Of a stretch of 64,000 nucleotides of DNA, positions 1 through 8,693 are shown one piece after another. The stretch comes from Streptomyces sp. DvalAA-43 (GTDB taxonomy: Bacteria; Actinomycetota; Actinomycetes; Streptomycetales; Streptomycetaceae), in assembly GCF_900091725.1 (NCBI RefSeq), contig NZ_FMBW01000031.1, positions 284,476 through 348,475 of the forward strand, given 5' to 3'. Numbering within the stretch: position 1 is the first letter of the stretch; the number at the start of each line of letters is the position of its first letter. The notes beneath the pieces are model-generated. The model did no database searches, was not told the origin of the DNA, and saw nothing but the letters and a program-made list of their open reading frames with translations. The translations under genes and the position numbers were made by a program.

Positions 1-803
1 TCGAAGGAGACGGTCAGGGTGACCTTGGGGCTGTCGTCCTGCGGGTCCTTGCCGGGCTTCGCCGTCCGGCCGACCGAGGAGACCGACCCGGCCGCGCTGC
101 TGCCGTCCGGCAGATCGACGGTGACCTCGGTGCCCGCTTCGGCGAGCTCGCTCTCGGCGACGTCGAGTTCGAACGTCACGATGCGCTCGGAGCCGGTCGT
201 GGTGAGGACCGGAGCACCGGGCTGGGCCAGTTCGCCGACGGCCGTCTCGACGCTCTTGATCCGGACCTCCCCCGGGGCGAAGGCGATGTCCTGCGGCCCC
301 ACCGTTCCGGTCCGCTCGCTGTCGTGGGACTTCTGCCAGCGCTCGACGGCGGCCGCGGTCAGTTCGGTGTACTCGTCGTCCGGGGTGAAGCCGGTGTAGC
401 CGAGCTCCACGAGATTGCGCTCCAGCTGCTCCACGTCCCGGCCCCGGTCGCCCGGCTTCAGCGTCCGGTACATCGGCCCCGCGCCGTACATCAGCCACAC
501 CGCCCGGCCGTCGACCTCGTACAGCCGCTCGTTCCGCTTGACGGTCGAGCCGGTGCGCGGGGTCCAGGTCATGGTGCCCGCCGCGCCCGCGTTGACCTTG
601 CGCTGCTTGTCGTAGCCGAGCGTCCCGTCCGCCTGGGCGCTGTCGCGCAGGTCGCCGCGCTCGACCGCGACGGTGGCCGGGGGCAGCCCGGTGTCCGTCG
701 GGCCGCCCGTCTCCCCGGCGGAGCCGAGCCGGGTGAGAGCCACTGACCCGGCCGCCACGATGAGCACCGCCGCAGTGGCCGCCATGATCCGTCCGCGCCT
801 CAC
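1..803 (-). CDS. Efflux periplasmic-adaptor-like, peptidoglycan-binding domain protein (partial)
   Basis: The gene begins at a GTG whose GTGA overlaps the stop of the upstream lipoprotein gene and runs off the left window edge, so its C-terminus is missing. A single N-terminal hydrophobic segment (MAATAAVLIVAAGSVAL) anchors an extracytoplasmic protein. A biotinyl/HlyD-like stretch follows, then a PG_binding_1 domain around residues 90-140 (LKPGDRGRDVEQLERNL, then AAAVERWQKSH), then more beta-rich adaptor sequence. In actinobacteria such proteins usually precede a MacB-like ABC permease and ATPase and link the exporter to the envelope; those genes would lie to the left of the window. An internal ATG 18 nt downstream is an alternative start. 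The transported substrate cannot be inferred. Confidence 0.8.
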   Translation of the reverse strand, partial: MRRGRIMAATAAVLIVAAGSVALTRLGSAGETGGPTDTGLPPATVAVERGDLRDSAQADGTLGYDKQRKVNAGAAGTMTWTPRTGSTVKRNERLYEVDGRAVWLMYGAGPMYRTLKPGDRGRDVEQLERNLVELGYTGFTPDDEYTELTAAAVERWQKSHDSERTGTVGPQDIAFAPGEVRIKSVETAVGELAQPGAPVLTTTGSERIVTFELDVAESELAEAGTEVTVDLPDGSSAAGSVSSVGRTAKPGKDPQDDSPKVTLTVSF

Positions 804-1330
804 CGCCCGACGCTTTCGCACGCCGCGTTGGCCTTCTCGAACTTCTTCATGTCCTTCGGTTTCATCATGGGCGCCGCCTGCATCGCCCCGCCGTCGAACT
901 TCGGGTCGGGCATGTCGAAGCCGTTCTTGCGCATGCACCGGGCGAAGGCGACCGCCTTGTCCTTCTCGGCCTGGGTGAGCTCCTTGGGCCCGCCGCCGAC
1001 CGCCTTGTCCTGGCAGGCCTTGAACGCCTTCTCCATCTCCTTCTTGCTCTTGCCGCCGCCGCCGATGGTGATACCGCGGCCGTCCTCGCCCGGCTTCGGC
1101 TCCGCGACGTCCAGACCCTGCTCCCGCAGACACTTGCGGTGCTCCAGGGCCTGATCCTCCTCCGTCTTCTTGTTGCCCGAAGCGGATCCGCCGCTCTTGC
1201 TGCCGCTTCCGCTGCCGTCCCCCGAGCAGGCGGTGGCCGACAGGACGACGGCGGCGGCGACCAGGCAGGCGGCGACGGCGCCGCGACTCTGTTCGCGGGA
1301 GGTGGTCCGGCGGAAAATGGCGGGATTCAT
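800..1330 (-). CDS. Secreted lipoprotein with two CxRxxGxDxxxP repeats
   Basis: This 176-residue protein has an Arg-containing signal peptide and a lipobox LSATAC at about residues 31-36, predicting a lipid-anchored extracellular protein. After a Gly/Ser linker come two related Cys motifs, CLREQGLDVAEP and CMRKNGFDMPDP, and two further Cys (KACQDK, NAACES). This fits a small disulphide-bonded or ligand-sensing domain. It overlaps the downstream adaptor gene by four bases and is divergent from a response-regulator gene. The usual actinobacterial context is lipoprotein, adaptor, ABC exporter and two-component system for a cell-envelope stress or antibiotic efflux module. The biochemical role of the family is not known to me. 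Confidence 0.8.
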   Translation of the reverse strand: MNPAIFRRTTSREQSRGAVAACLVAAAVVLSATACSGDGSGSGSKSGGSASGNKKTEEDQALEHRKCLREQGLDVAEPKPGEDGRGITIGGGGKSKKEMEKAFKACQDKAVGGGPKELTQAEKDKAVAFARCMRKNGFDMPDPKFDGGAMQAAPMMKPKDMKKFEKANAACESVGR

Positions 1331-1457
1331 GAGGGCTCCTCGTCCGTTGCTGACAGGCCGGGTGGGTACGGCCCGAGCGTGTGCGAGGACGCGGTTTCGT
1401 TTCTCTCAGCCCGGATGCTTACACCGACGAAACACCGCTTTCGGCTAAACAGGGCCC

Positions 1458-2210
1458 ATGCGTGTGCTGCTGGTGGAGGACGAGGAATTCCTGGCGGGGA
1501 TGATCGCCGAGGGGCTGCGCCGTGACGCCGTCACGGTGGACATCGCCCCCGACGGCCGGGCGGCGCTGGACCGGCTCCGGTTCGGCGCGTACGACGTGAT
1601 GATCCTCGACCGCGATCTGCCGGGGCTGCACGGTGACGAGGTGGCCCGGCGGGTCGTCGGCATGCGCCTGCTGACCCGGATCCTGATGCTCACCGCGTCC
1701 GGGACGGTACGGGACCGGGTGGCCGGCCTCGGGCTCGGCGCCGACGACTACCTGACCAAGCCGTTCGCGTACGACGAACTCCTCGCCCGGGTCCTGGCGC
1801 TCGGCCGCCGGGCCCGCCCCGCTCTCCCTCCGGTGCTGGAGCGGGCCGGGCTGACGCTCGACACCGCCCGCCGCCAGGTCTGCCGCGACGGCCGCTACCT
1901 CTCGCTCTCCCGCAAGGAGTTCGCGGTGCTGGAGGCCCTGCTGCGGGCCGAGGGCGCGGTCGTCAGCGGCGACGACCTGATCGAGGAGGTGTGGGAGGAG
2001 GACACCAGCTACCGCACCAACGCGGTCCGGGTCACCCTGTCCAAGCTCCGCGCCAAACTGGGCGCGCCCCCGGTGATCGAGACGGTCCCGGGGGCCGGCT
2101 ACCGCATCGGGGACGGCCGCGCCGACGGGCCGCGGGACCACGGCCCCGCGACCGGGCCGGCGGAGCAGCCGGACGACGGCTCCGGGGACCGGCCGGGGGA
2201 GCGCCGGTGA
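1458..2210 (+). CDS. OmpR/PhoB-type response regulator
   Basis: The 250-residue protein has a receiver domain (about 1-115) with the acidic pocket E7/D8, phospho-acceptor D51 in MILDRDLP, T79 and K101 in DYLTKPF. A winged-helix Trans_reg_C DNA-binding domain follows (about 125-222), ending in VIETVPGAGYRIGDGR. A short Pro/Asp-rich tail of about 28 residues is unusual for the family. Its stop overlaps the GTG of the sensor kinase, so the pair is translationally coupled. It faces the lipoprotein/adaptor operon across about 127 bp and probably controls it. No recognisable operator was seen in that gap. Confidence 0.93.
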   Translation: MRVLLVEDEEFLAGMIAEGLRRDAVTVDIAPDGRAALDRLRFGAYDVMILDRDLPGLHGDEVARRVVGMRLLTRILMLTASGTVRDRVAGLGLGADDYLTKPFAYDELLARVLALGRRARPALPPVLERAGLTLDTARRQVCRDGRYLSLSRKEFAVLEALLRAEGAVVSGDDLIEEVWEEDTSYRTNAVRVTLSKLRAKLGAPPVIETVPGAGYRIGDGRADGPRDHGPATGPAEQPDDGSGDRPGERR

Positions 2211-3388
2211 GCAGCGAGCGCGCCCGGCTCACCGCGCTGTACGGCGGACTGCTGGTGCTGGCCGGAGCCCTGCTGGTGGGGCTGGTCTACCTGCTGGTCA
2301 GCGAGGGCCTGTACGCCAGCGTGCTGACCGCGGTGGCCCCGGCGGTCCCCTCCGGGGCCACCGACGTCGCCATCCGGTCGGGCATGGCCGCGCCCGCGCT
2401 GCCGTCGTCGGACTGGGCGCAGACCACGATCATGCAACCCGGGCAGTACGCGGTGGCGCGGAAGGTCAGTACCGCCGCCGGGGACGCCGCGCTCAGCCAG
2501 CTGCTGACGGTCTCCGGGGTCTCCCTCGCCGTCTACTCGGCGCTCTCCGTCGCGCTCGCCTGGTGGATGGCGGGCCGGGTGCTGCGGCCGGTCGGTGTCA
2601 TCACCGCCCGCGCCCGCCGGCTCTCCGGCAGCAACCTGCACGAACGCCTCGCGCTGAAGGCCCCGCCCGGCGAGCTCAAGGAACTGGCCGACACCTTCGA
2701 CGGGATGCTCGACCGGATCGAGGAGCTGGTCGCCGCCCGGCAGCGGTTCGCCGCCAACGCCGCCCACGAGCTGCGCACCCCGCTCGCCGTGCAGAGGGCC
2801 GCGGCCGAGATCGGCCTCGCCGACGACCCGTCGCCCGAGAAGGTCGCCTGGATCAGGGACAAGCTCATCGACACCGCCACCGACAGCGAGCAGCTCATCG
2901 AGGGGCTGCTGCTCCTCGCGGTTTCGGACGAGGGCCTGCGTCGGCGCGAACGGGTCGGACTGGACGCGACCGCGGCCACGGTGACCGAGGTGCTGGAGCC
3001 GGAGGCGAAGAACCGTTCCATCGCCGTCGAGACGGAGGCCCGGCCGGTGTCGGTCGAGGGCGACCCGGTCCTGCTGGACCATCTCGTGCGCAACCTGGTC
3101 GCCAACGCGCTGCGCCACAACCACCCCGGCGGGACGGTACGGGTCCGGGTGGGGCCGGGCGGTCTGGAGGTCGCCAACACCGGGCCGGTGGTGGACCCGG
3201 CGACCGTGCCGCTGCTGTTCGAGCCGTTCCGCCGGGCGCAGGCCCGCCGCCACGCTCCCGGTGAGGGGGCCGGCCTGGGGCTCTCCATCGTGGCGTCGAT
3301 CGCGAGGGCGCACGGCGGCGGGGCGAGCGCGACGGCGAACCCGGGCGGCGGACTGACGGTCCGGGTCGTGCTGCCGACGTGCCCGTAG
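2207..3388 (+). CDS. Two-component sensor histidine kinase
   Basis: The start is taken as the GTG overlapping the regulator's TGA (VSSERARLTALYGG), giving 393 residues. Architecture: TM helix 1 at about residues 8-32, a short extracytoplasmic loop of about 70 residues, TM2 at about 105-125, a HAMP linker (GRVLRPVGVITARARRLS), HisKA with H187 in NAAHELRTPL, and HATPase_c with N box NLVANALRHNH and G box GEGAGLGLSI. The small sensor loop is typical of kinases that sense envelope or membrane signals. The partner is the regulator directly upstream. Confidence 0.92.
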   Translation: MSSERARLTALYGGLLVLAGALLVGLVYLLVSEGLYASVLTAVAPAVPSGATDVAIRSGMAAPALPSSDWAQTTIMQPGQYAVARKVSTAAGDAALSQLLTVSGVSLAVYSALSVALAWWMAGRVLRPVGVITARARRLSGSNLHERLALKAPPGELKELADTFDGMLDRIEELVAARQRFAANAAHELRTPLAVQRAAAEIGLADDPSPEKVAWIRDKLIDTATDSEQLIEGLLLLAVSDEGLRRRERVGLDATAATVTEVLEPEAKNRSIAVETEARPVSVEGDPVLLDHLVRNLVANALRHNHPGGTVRVRVGPGGLEVANTGPVVDPATVPLLFEPFRRAQARRHAPGEGAGLGLSIVASIARAHGGGASATANPGGGLTVRVVLPTCP

Positions 3389-3389
3389 G

Positions 3390-3403
3390 GCCCCTCGCGG
3401 GGC
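3390..3403. terminator. Short GC hairpin after the sensor kinase gene
   Basis: GCCCC-TCGC-GGGGC follows the kinase stop by one base and lies between convergent genes (kinase on +, SIS protein on -). The stem is only five pairs and there is no T tract, so this is a weak terminator call. Confidence 0.35.
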
Positions 3404-3480
3404 GGCCGGCGGCCCGGACCGATCAGCGGTGGTGCGCGGTCGGCGGTCAGTGCCGGTACGCGGACAGGGGTGGTACGCGA

Positions 3481-4236
3481 TCAGCGGTGGTAGAAGATCC
3501 GGTCGCCGTACTCCGTCATGACGCGGTCGTTCCACTCGTAGCCGCCGTCCACGTTCCCCGACCGCAGCAGCGGCGGTTCCACGCCGCGTGCCGCGAGCTG
3601 TTCCGCCGCGGCGGCCATCATCGCCTGCATCAACGCGCTGGTGACCACCGTCGACGCGGGGGCGAACGGGGCCTCGATCCCGTCGAGGGTCAGCTCCGCG
3701 TCGCCGATGGCGATCTTGCTGTCGAGCACGATGTCGCAGTGGTCCCGCAGGAAGCCGCCCGAGGAGTGCCGGGAGCGGGTGCCGTCCGCGTACGCCACCG
3801 ACGTCACACCGATGACCGTGAGGCCGAGCGCCCGCGCGTTCTGCGCCATCTCCACCGGGAGCGCGTTGCGGCCGGAGAGCGAGATGATCACGAGGACGTC
3901 GCCGGATTTGGCGGGGCTGGAGTCCAGCACGGCGCCCGCCAGCCCGTCGACCCGTTCCAGCGCGGAGCCGAGGGTCGCGGGCATGACATCGACGCCGACC
4001 GTCCCCGGTACGGCCAGGAGGTTCATCAGGGCGAGGCCGCCCGCCCGGTAGACGACGTCCTGCGCGGCGAGCGAGGAGTGTCCGGCGCCGAAGGCGAAGA
4101 GCCGGCCGCCCGCCGTGACGGTGTCGGCGATCGCGGCGCCGGCGGCCGCGATATTGCCGGACTCCTCGTCGCGTACCCGCTCCAGCAGGCCGATCGCTGC
4201 GTCGAAGAACTGACCGGCCAGCTTGCTGTCGCTCAT
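3481..4236 (-). CDS. SIS-domain phosphosugar-binding/isomerase-like protein
   Basis: The 251-residue protein (start MSDSKLAGQFF) carries a sugar-isomerase SIS fold: a glycine-rich phosphosugar loop FAFGAGHSSLAAQD near residue 50 and VLVIISLSGRNALPVEMAQNA around 120, matching SIS proteins that bind phosphosugars. Family members act as isomerases, hydrolases (N-acetylmuramate-6-phosphate etherase-like) or sensor domains; there is no HTH here. An in-frame ATG at 4293 would add 19 residues, but the protein family starts at MSDSK. It is divergent from dmdR1, an arrangement I recall from S. coelicolor. Enzyme activity is unassigned. Confidence 0.85.
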   Translation of the reverse strand: MSDSKLAGQFFDAAIGLLERVRDEESGNIAAAGAAIADTVTAGGRLFAFGAGHSSLAAQDVVYRAGGLALMNLLAVPGTVGVDVMPATLGSALERVDGLAGAVLDSSPAKSGDVLVIISLSGRNALPVEMAQNARALGLTVIGVTSVAYADGTRSRHSSGGFLRDHCDIVLDSKIAIGDAELTLDGIEAPFAPASTVVTSALMQAMMAAAAEQLAARGVEPPLLRSGNVDGGYEWNDRVMTEYGDRIFYHR

Positions 4237-4453
4237 CGAGGAGGCCCTTTCCGGCGGGAGAAAGTGTTCATGGATGTCCGTGCCGCGGATCACGTTGCGG
4301 TCTGGACCAGTGACCTGTCAATACCGTCCGTGCGGCTCCGCCGCCCGCCGTACGGCCGGCGCGGCACGGTTGTCGGCGGTATGCGTCAGAATTGGGGGAG
4401 GGCCAGCGCACAGCGCTTACGACGTTTTCCTGTCACAGCATCGAGGGGCACGA

Positions 4454-5146
4454 ATGTCCGGACTGATCGACACCACGGAGATGTATCTCCGCACCATCCT
4501 CGAACTCGAAGAGGAAGGCGTGGTCCCCATGCGCGCCCGGATTGCGGAACGGCTGGACCAGAGCGGTCCGACGGTCAGCCAGACGGTGGCGCGCATGGAG
4601 CGCGACGGCCTGGTGCAGGTCGCGGGCGACCGCCACCTGGAGCTGACCGACGAGGGGCGCCGCCTCGCGACGCGTGTGATGCGCAAGCACCGGCTCGCCG
4701 AGTGCCTGCTCGTCGATGTGATCGGCCTGGAGTGGGAGCAGGTCCACGCCGAGGCATGCCGCTGGGAGCATGTGATGAGCGAGGCCGTGGAGCGGCGGGT
4801 CCTGGAGCTGCTGCGCCACCCGACGGAGTCCCCGTACGGGAATCCGATCCCGGGCCTGGAGGAGCTGGGCGAGAAGGCCGAGGCCGACCCCTTCCTCGAA
4901 GAGGGCATGGTGAGCCTGGCGGAGCTCGAACCGGGCGCCGAGGGCAAGACGGTGGTCGTGCGGCGGATCGGTGAGCCGATCCAGACGGACGCCCAGCTGA
5001 TGTACACGCTGCGGCGTGCGGGTGTGCAGCCCGGTTCCGTGGTCAGCGTGACCCAGTCGCCCGGTGGCGTGCTGGTCGGCAGCAGCGGTGAGGCGGCGGA
5101 GCTGGACTCCGAGGTCGCCTCGCACGTGTTCGTGGGCAAGCGCTGA
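4454..5146 (+). CDS. dmdR1: DmdR1/IdeR-type iron-dependent repressor (DtxR family)
   Basis: The 230-residue length is exact for DmdR1/IdeR. The N-terminal winged helix (residues 1-75) contains the recognition helix in LDQSGPTVSQTVARMERDGL. The dimerisation/metal domain carries ligands in HRLAECLLVD, CRWEHVMSEAVERR and HPTESPYGNPIPG. A C-terminal SH3-like FeoA domain (about 150-230) completes it. Fe2+-loaded protein represses siderophore and iron-uptake genes. The start ATG has a GAGGGG ribosome site. No 19-bp iron box was seen upstream, so autoregulation is not evident. A long antisense reading frame covers the whole gene (see findings). Confidence 0.93.
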   Translation: MSGLIDTTEMYLRTILELEEEGVVPMRARIAERLDQSGPTVSQTVARMERDGLVQVAGDRHLELTDEGRRLATRVMRKHRLAECLLVDVIGLEWEQVHAEACRWEHVMSEAVERRVLELLRHPTESPYGNPIPGLEELGEKAEADPFLEEGMVSLAELEPGAEGKTVVVRRIGEPIQTDAQLMYTLRRAGVQPGSVVSVTQSPGGVLVGSSGEAAELDSEVASHVFVGKR

Positions 5147-5784
5147 GAGCTCAGCGCCTTGCCGCCGAGTAACCCCGGCGGCGGGCGGGTACCTCTGGGC
5201 GGCGGGTGCCGCTGAGGGGTGCCCGTTCTGGCCGGGCGGCGCCGTCGGCACCGGGATGCCGGTGGCCGGACCGTGTCATCGGGGTACCCGCGACCGGGGT
5301 CCTGCGGGCGGAGTGCCCGCGACCGGGGTCCTGCCGTCGGGGTGGCTGCGGCCGGGCGGCGCCGGAATGCCGGTTGGCCGGATGGTGCCGCCGGGGGCGT
5401 CGAAGCAGGATGTCCGCTTGACCTTTTCCGTCCGGAAGTGCAGCGCCCGGACGGATCGCGTGCCAGGCTGTCGCTGAGGCATACCTGAGAGTGTCGGCCG
5501 ATGGGCCGCGCGGTCGGGGAGGGAGCAGGCGCATGCGCCCGTCGTACCGGCGTATCCGGCATGTCCGGCACGCGCACCGGAGAGCCGCTGCCATGGTCCC
5601 GGCCGTTCGCGTCTCGCGCGGCGGTGCCCGGGGGAGCGCCTGCGGGCGCACCCGTGCCTCGCACGCCACCGCCCCTGGAACGCGGGCCTCCGTACCTCGG
5701 CGCGGACCCGCGCGTGCGGCTTCCCGAACAGCCTCCCGAACAGCCTCCCGGGCGGCTTTCCGAACGGCTTCCCGGACGGCAGAG

Positions 5785-5812
5785 GGCCCCGGCGCCTCGC
5801 GGCGCCGGGGCC
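5785..5812. terminator. Perfect 12-bp GC hairpin
   Basis: GGCCCCGGCGCC-TCGC-GGCGCCGGGGCC is a perfect inverted repeat with a four-base loop, about 640 bp after dmdR1. It may terminate a long dmdR1 transcript or insulate the hydrolase promoter. No T tract follows, which is common for Streptomyces terminators. Confidence 0.6.
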
Positions 5813-5978
5813 TGTCCTCCCCTGCTGTGACCTGGAGCCCCGAGCTCTCAAGGTCGCTCCCCACGGGCCCTCATCCCCGAGTGGCCCGCCTCCCGGAGAA
5901 GATCTCCCCTCCGCCGCCGCCATCAATCCTTGGAGGTGGTCACTCGAACGAGCGGTGTTGGGTGGCGGAACCCGGTTT

Positions 5979-5994
5979 TCGAATACAAGTTCGA
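5979..5994. promoter_or_regulatory. LexA (SOS)-box-like palindrome
   Basis: TCGAATACAAGTTCGA matches the actinobacterial SOS box TCGAAC-N4-GTTCGA at 11 of 12 fixed positions (T for C in the left arm). It sits 80 bp before the alpha/beta-hydrolase ATG and is followed by TAGTCT, a plausible -10. LexA binding is inferred from the motif only. Confidence 0.4.
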
Positions 5995-6074
5995 TAGTCT
6001 GGCGTGACGCGAGCACACGGTGATCGAGCGGTGATCGAGCGGTGATCGAGGACCAGAAGGGGGTGCCAGGACAT

Positions 6075-6968
6075 ATGGTGCGGCGCATCGATGTGACCGG
6101 GACCGGCGGCGTACGCCTCGCGGCCTGGGAGTTCGCCGACCCGCCCAAGGGGTGCGCGGAGGGCGAGCGCGCCCCCGGGGTCTTACTGCTCCATGGCCTG
6201 ATGGGCCGGGCCGCGCACTGGGCCTCGACCGCGCGCTGGCTCGCCGGGCGGTACCGGGCGGTCGGCCTCGACCAGCGCGGCCACGGCCGCAGCGACAAGT
6301 CGGCCGAGGGCCCGTACACCCGTGACGCGTACATCACCGACGCCGAGGCGGCGATCGAACAGCTCGGCCTCGCCCCCGTCACCCTCATCGGGCACGCGAT
6401 GGGAGCGCTGACGGCCTGGCAGCTCGCCGCGAAGCGCCCCGATCTCGTCCGGGCCCTGGTCATCTGCGACATGCGGGCCTCCGCGCTCGGCGCGGCCTCG
6501 CAGCGCGAGTGGGAGGACTGGTTCAAGTCCTGGCCGGTGCCGTTCGCGACGCTCTCCGACGTACGGAAGTGGTTCGGCGAGGACGACCCCTGGGTGGAGC
6601 GGCCCAACCCGGCCCGCGGCGAGTTCTTCGCCGAGGTGATGGCCGAGCGGGCCGACGGCTGGCGCCCCGTCTTCTCCCGCCGCCAGATGCTCCGGACCCG
6701 TGCGACCTGGGTGTTCGACGCGCACTGGGAGGAGCTGGCACAGGTCCGCTGTCCGACCCTGGTGCTCCGCGGCCTCGACGGCGAGCTGGGCCGGGCCGAG
6801 GCCCAGGAGATGGTCCGCGTACTGCCGCGCGGGCAGTACGCGGAGGTGGCCGACGCCGGCCATCTCGTCCACTACGACCGGCCCGAGGGCTGGCGCGCGG
6901 CGGTCGAACCCTTCCTGGAGCGGTTCGCCGAGGGCCCCCAGACCGACCGCGAGCCCGTCCCGATGTGA
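6075..6968 (+). CDS. Alpha/beta-hydrolase with Ala at the nucleophile position
   Basis: The 297-residue alpha/beta-hydrolase fold protein has the oxyanion HG motif (LLLHGLMG), the DQRGHGRSD strand-turn, an acid candidate in LRGLDGELG and catalytic-type His in DAGHLVHYDRPE. The nucleophile elbow reads GHAMG: Ala108 (codon GCG) replaces the expected Ser. Unless a different residue serves, classical hydrolase activity should be lost. Codon 37 is TTA (6183-6185), which in Streptomyces makes translation depend on the bldA tRNA. A GTG 33 nt upstream (6042) is in frame, but the ATG with CCAGGA before it fits the fold start better. Upstream lie the LexA-like box and GTGATCGAG repeats. Confidence 0.85.
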   Translation: MVRRIDVTGTGGVRLAAWEFADPPKGCAEGERAPGVLLLHGLMGRAAHWASTARWLAGRYRAVGLDQRGHGRSDKSAEGPYTRDAYITDAEAAIEQLGLAPVTLIGHAMGALTAWQLAAKRPDLVRALVICDMRASALGAASQREWEDWFKSWPVPFATLSDVRKWFGEDDPWVERPNPARGEFFAEVMAERADGWRPVFSRRQMLRTRATWVFDAHWEELAQVRCPTLVLRGLDGELGRAEAQEMVRVLPRGQYAEVADAGHLVHYDRPEGWRAAVEPFLERFAEGPQTDREPVPM

Positions 6969-7046
6969 CGGAGTGACGTCGCCGGGGGCGTGTCGCAGGC
7001 CGTGTCGCGGGGCGGCGCGGTCGGCCCGGTCCCCCGGCGGTGGCCC

Positions 7047-8693
7047 TCAGCCCTTGCTGACCGCCGCCAGGATCTCCGGGAGCCGGTCCGCCGTGCGGGG
7101 CGCGGCGAGCCGCGCCCCCGCCCAGGAGATCAGCGCCCCGTACCCGGCCCCCACGGGCAGCAGCAGCCAGAGCCACTGCTCCAGACCGGCGACATGCAGC
7201 CAGATCGTCACCGCGATCACGGGCGCGCAGAGCAGCCCCGCCGAGACCATGCCGCCGAAGATCGAGATCCAGGCGAGCCCGGCCTGTCCCGGCGCCACGT
7301 TCTTGAACGCCCCGTCCTGCGGGATCGAGTACGGGAAGTTGGCCGACGCCACCGCGCCCGTCGCCAGCATCCCGCCCAGCAGGGCGAGCGACAGCCCCAT
7401 GACCTCCGGCAGGTCGCCCCAGTCGCCGAGCACCGCCGCGGTCACCACCGTCACCAGGATCGTGTAGGGCAGCGTGATCAGCAGCAACGCCAGGGCGCGC
7501 GCCCGCAGTTCCAGATAGGCGTCCCGGGTGGAGGAGATCGTCAGCGCCACCATCCAGAACGCGGAGGTGTCCTGCCCGAACTGGTTGTACATCTGGATGC
7601 CGAGCATCCAGGCGGCGAAGCAGGCGAAGTAGATCGAGCCGCTGCCCTGGAGCGCGTTGACGACCGGCACGATCAGGCCGACCGCCAGCGCCGTGGTCCA
7701 GGCGGCCTTGGTCTTCGGATCGCGCGCGATGTACCGGAGGCTGCGCTCCATCACCGCTCCCGTGCGCCCCTGGGGCAGCAGCGCGGTGACCCTCGGGCCG
7801 TCCTTGCCGGTCTTCTCGCGGCCCGGCCCGGCGGCGGCCAGGGTCGAACCGTCCGGGGCCGTCATCAGCTTCACCAGGCTCCGCTGCCACAGCCACAGCA
7901 GCGCGGCCAGCGCCGCGACGGACAGCAGCAGCTGCGCGAGGGCCTGTCCGTACGAGCCCCGCGAGGCCGAGTCCACCGCCCCGACCGCCGAGGCGGGCGG
8001 CAGCCAGCGCACCACGTCCGCGGCCGGATCGAGCGCGGCGAGCCCGCCCGCCTGTCCGAGCCGCTGCGCGCCGAAGTTGACGAACTGGAAGCCCACCGCG
8101 ATCACCAGCCCACTGAGCACCGCGAGATCGCGGCCCTTGCGGGAGGTCAGCAGACGGGTGTTGGCCGTGGCCACGGCCCGCGCCAGCGCCACGCACAGCA
8201 GCAGCGTGAGCGGCGCGGCCACCACGGCGAACACCGCGCCGACCGCCCCGCTCGCCAGCGCGAAGGCGGATCCGGCCGCCAGACAGAGCGTGAACAGCGG
8301 ACCGATCCCGACCAGCGAGGCCGCCAGCAGCGCCCCGATCAGCGGGCGCGGCCGCAGCGGCAGCATCACCAGCCGGCTCGGGTCGAGCGTCTCGTCGCCG
8401 GCGGAGAAGAACAGCGGCATCACCGCCCAGCCGACCGCCACCACCGCCGCCAGCAGCACCACGAGGGTCGCGGCGTGGGCGTAGCCGTGCAGCGCGATCA
8501 GCCCGATCAGCACGCCCGCGGCGACCAGCAGGGTGAAGACGACGGAGGCGATGTACGCGGCCCGTCGGCCGGACGACTGCCGCAGCCCGTTGCGCAGCAG
8601 GGTCAGCTTCAGCCGTACGAAGACACCGACGAGCCCCTCGCCGGTGCCGGCCGGTCCGGGCGCGGCCCCCACGGGGGCGTCGAGCACGCTCAT
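7047..8693 (-). CDS. ABC exporter permease subunit
   Basis: This 548-residue integral membrane protein has about 12 hydrophobic segments in two halves (for example YIASVVFTLLVAAGVLIGLI, LVVLLAAVVAVGWAVMPLFF, WLWLLLPVGAGYGALISW), separated by a cytoplasmic linker near residues 290-330 (GREKTGKDGPRV). Its ATG overlaps the stop of the ATPase gene (ATGA), so both are made together. It resembles the large ABC-2-like permeases of Streptomyces that pair with one CcmA-type ATPase. The cargo is unknown. Confidence 0.85.
   Translation of the reverse strand: MSVLDAPVGAAPGPAGTGEGLVGVFVRLKLTLLRNGLRQSSGRRAAYIASVVFTLLVAAGVLIGLIALHGYAHAATLVVLLAAVVAVGWAVMPLFFSAGDETLDPSRLVMLPLRPRPLIGALLAASLVGIGPLFTLCLAAGSAFALASGAVGAVFAVVAAPLTLLLCVALARAVATANTRLLTSRKGRDLAVLSGLVIAVGFQFVNFGAQRLGQAGGLAALDPAADVVRWLPPASAVGAVDSASRGSYGQALAQLLLSVAALAALLWLWQRSLVKLMTAPDGSTLAAAGPGREKTGKDGPRVTALLPQGRTGAVMERSLRYIARDPKTKAAWTTALAVGLIVPVVNALQGSGSIYFACFAAWMLGIQMYNQFGQDTSAFWMVALTISSTRDAYLELRARALALLLITLPYTILVTVVTAAVLGDWGDLPEVMGLSLALLGGMLATGAVASANFPYSIPQDGAFKNVAPGQAGLAWISIFGGMVSAGLLCAPVIAVTIWLHVAGLEQWLWLLLPVGAGYGALISWAGARLAAPRTADRLPEILAAVSKG

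Larger units (their letters stand above)
5147..6074. other. Long intergenic region with repeats and a hairpin
   Basis: No convincing gene lies in these 928 bp. Open frames exist on both strands but lack the third-position GC pattern of the neighbours. Contents: a 19-bp direct repeat (CCCGCGACCGGGGTCCTGC) at 5287-5305 and 5316-5334; degenerate copies of CTTCCCGAACAGCCTCCC around 5720-5775; a strong hairpin at 5785-5812; a LexA-like box at 5979-5994; and three near-tandem GTGATCGAG(C/G) units at about 6020-6050 just before the hydrolase gene. Confidence 0.6.

Noticed and set aside
5491..5997. Arg-rich or Pro-rich open frames in the gap after dmdR1
   Set aside because: Third-position GC is clearly below that of neighbouring genes, frames run through a strong hairpin and repeats, and no domain is recognisable.
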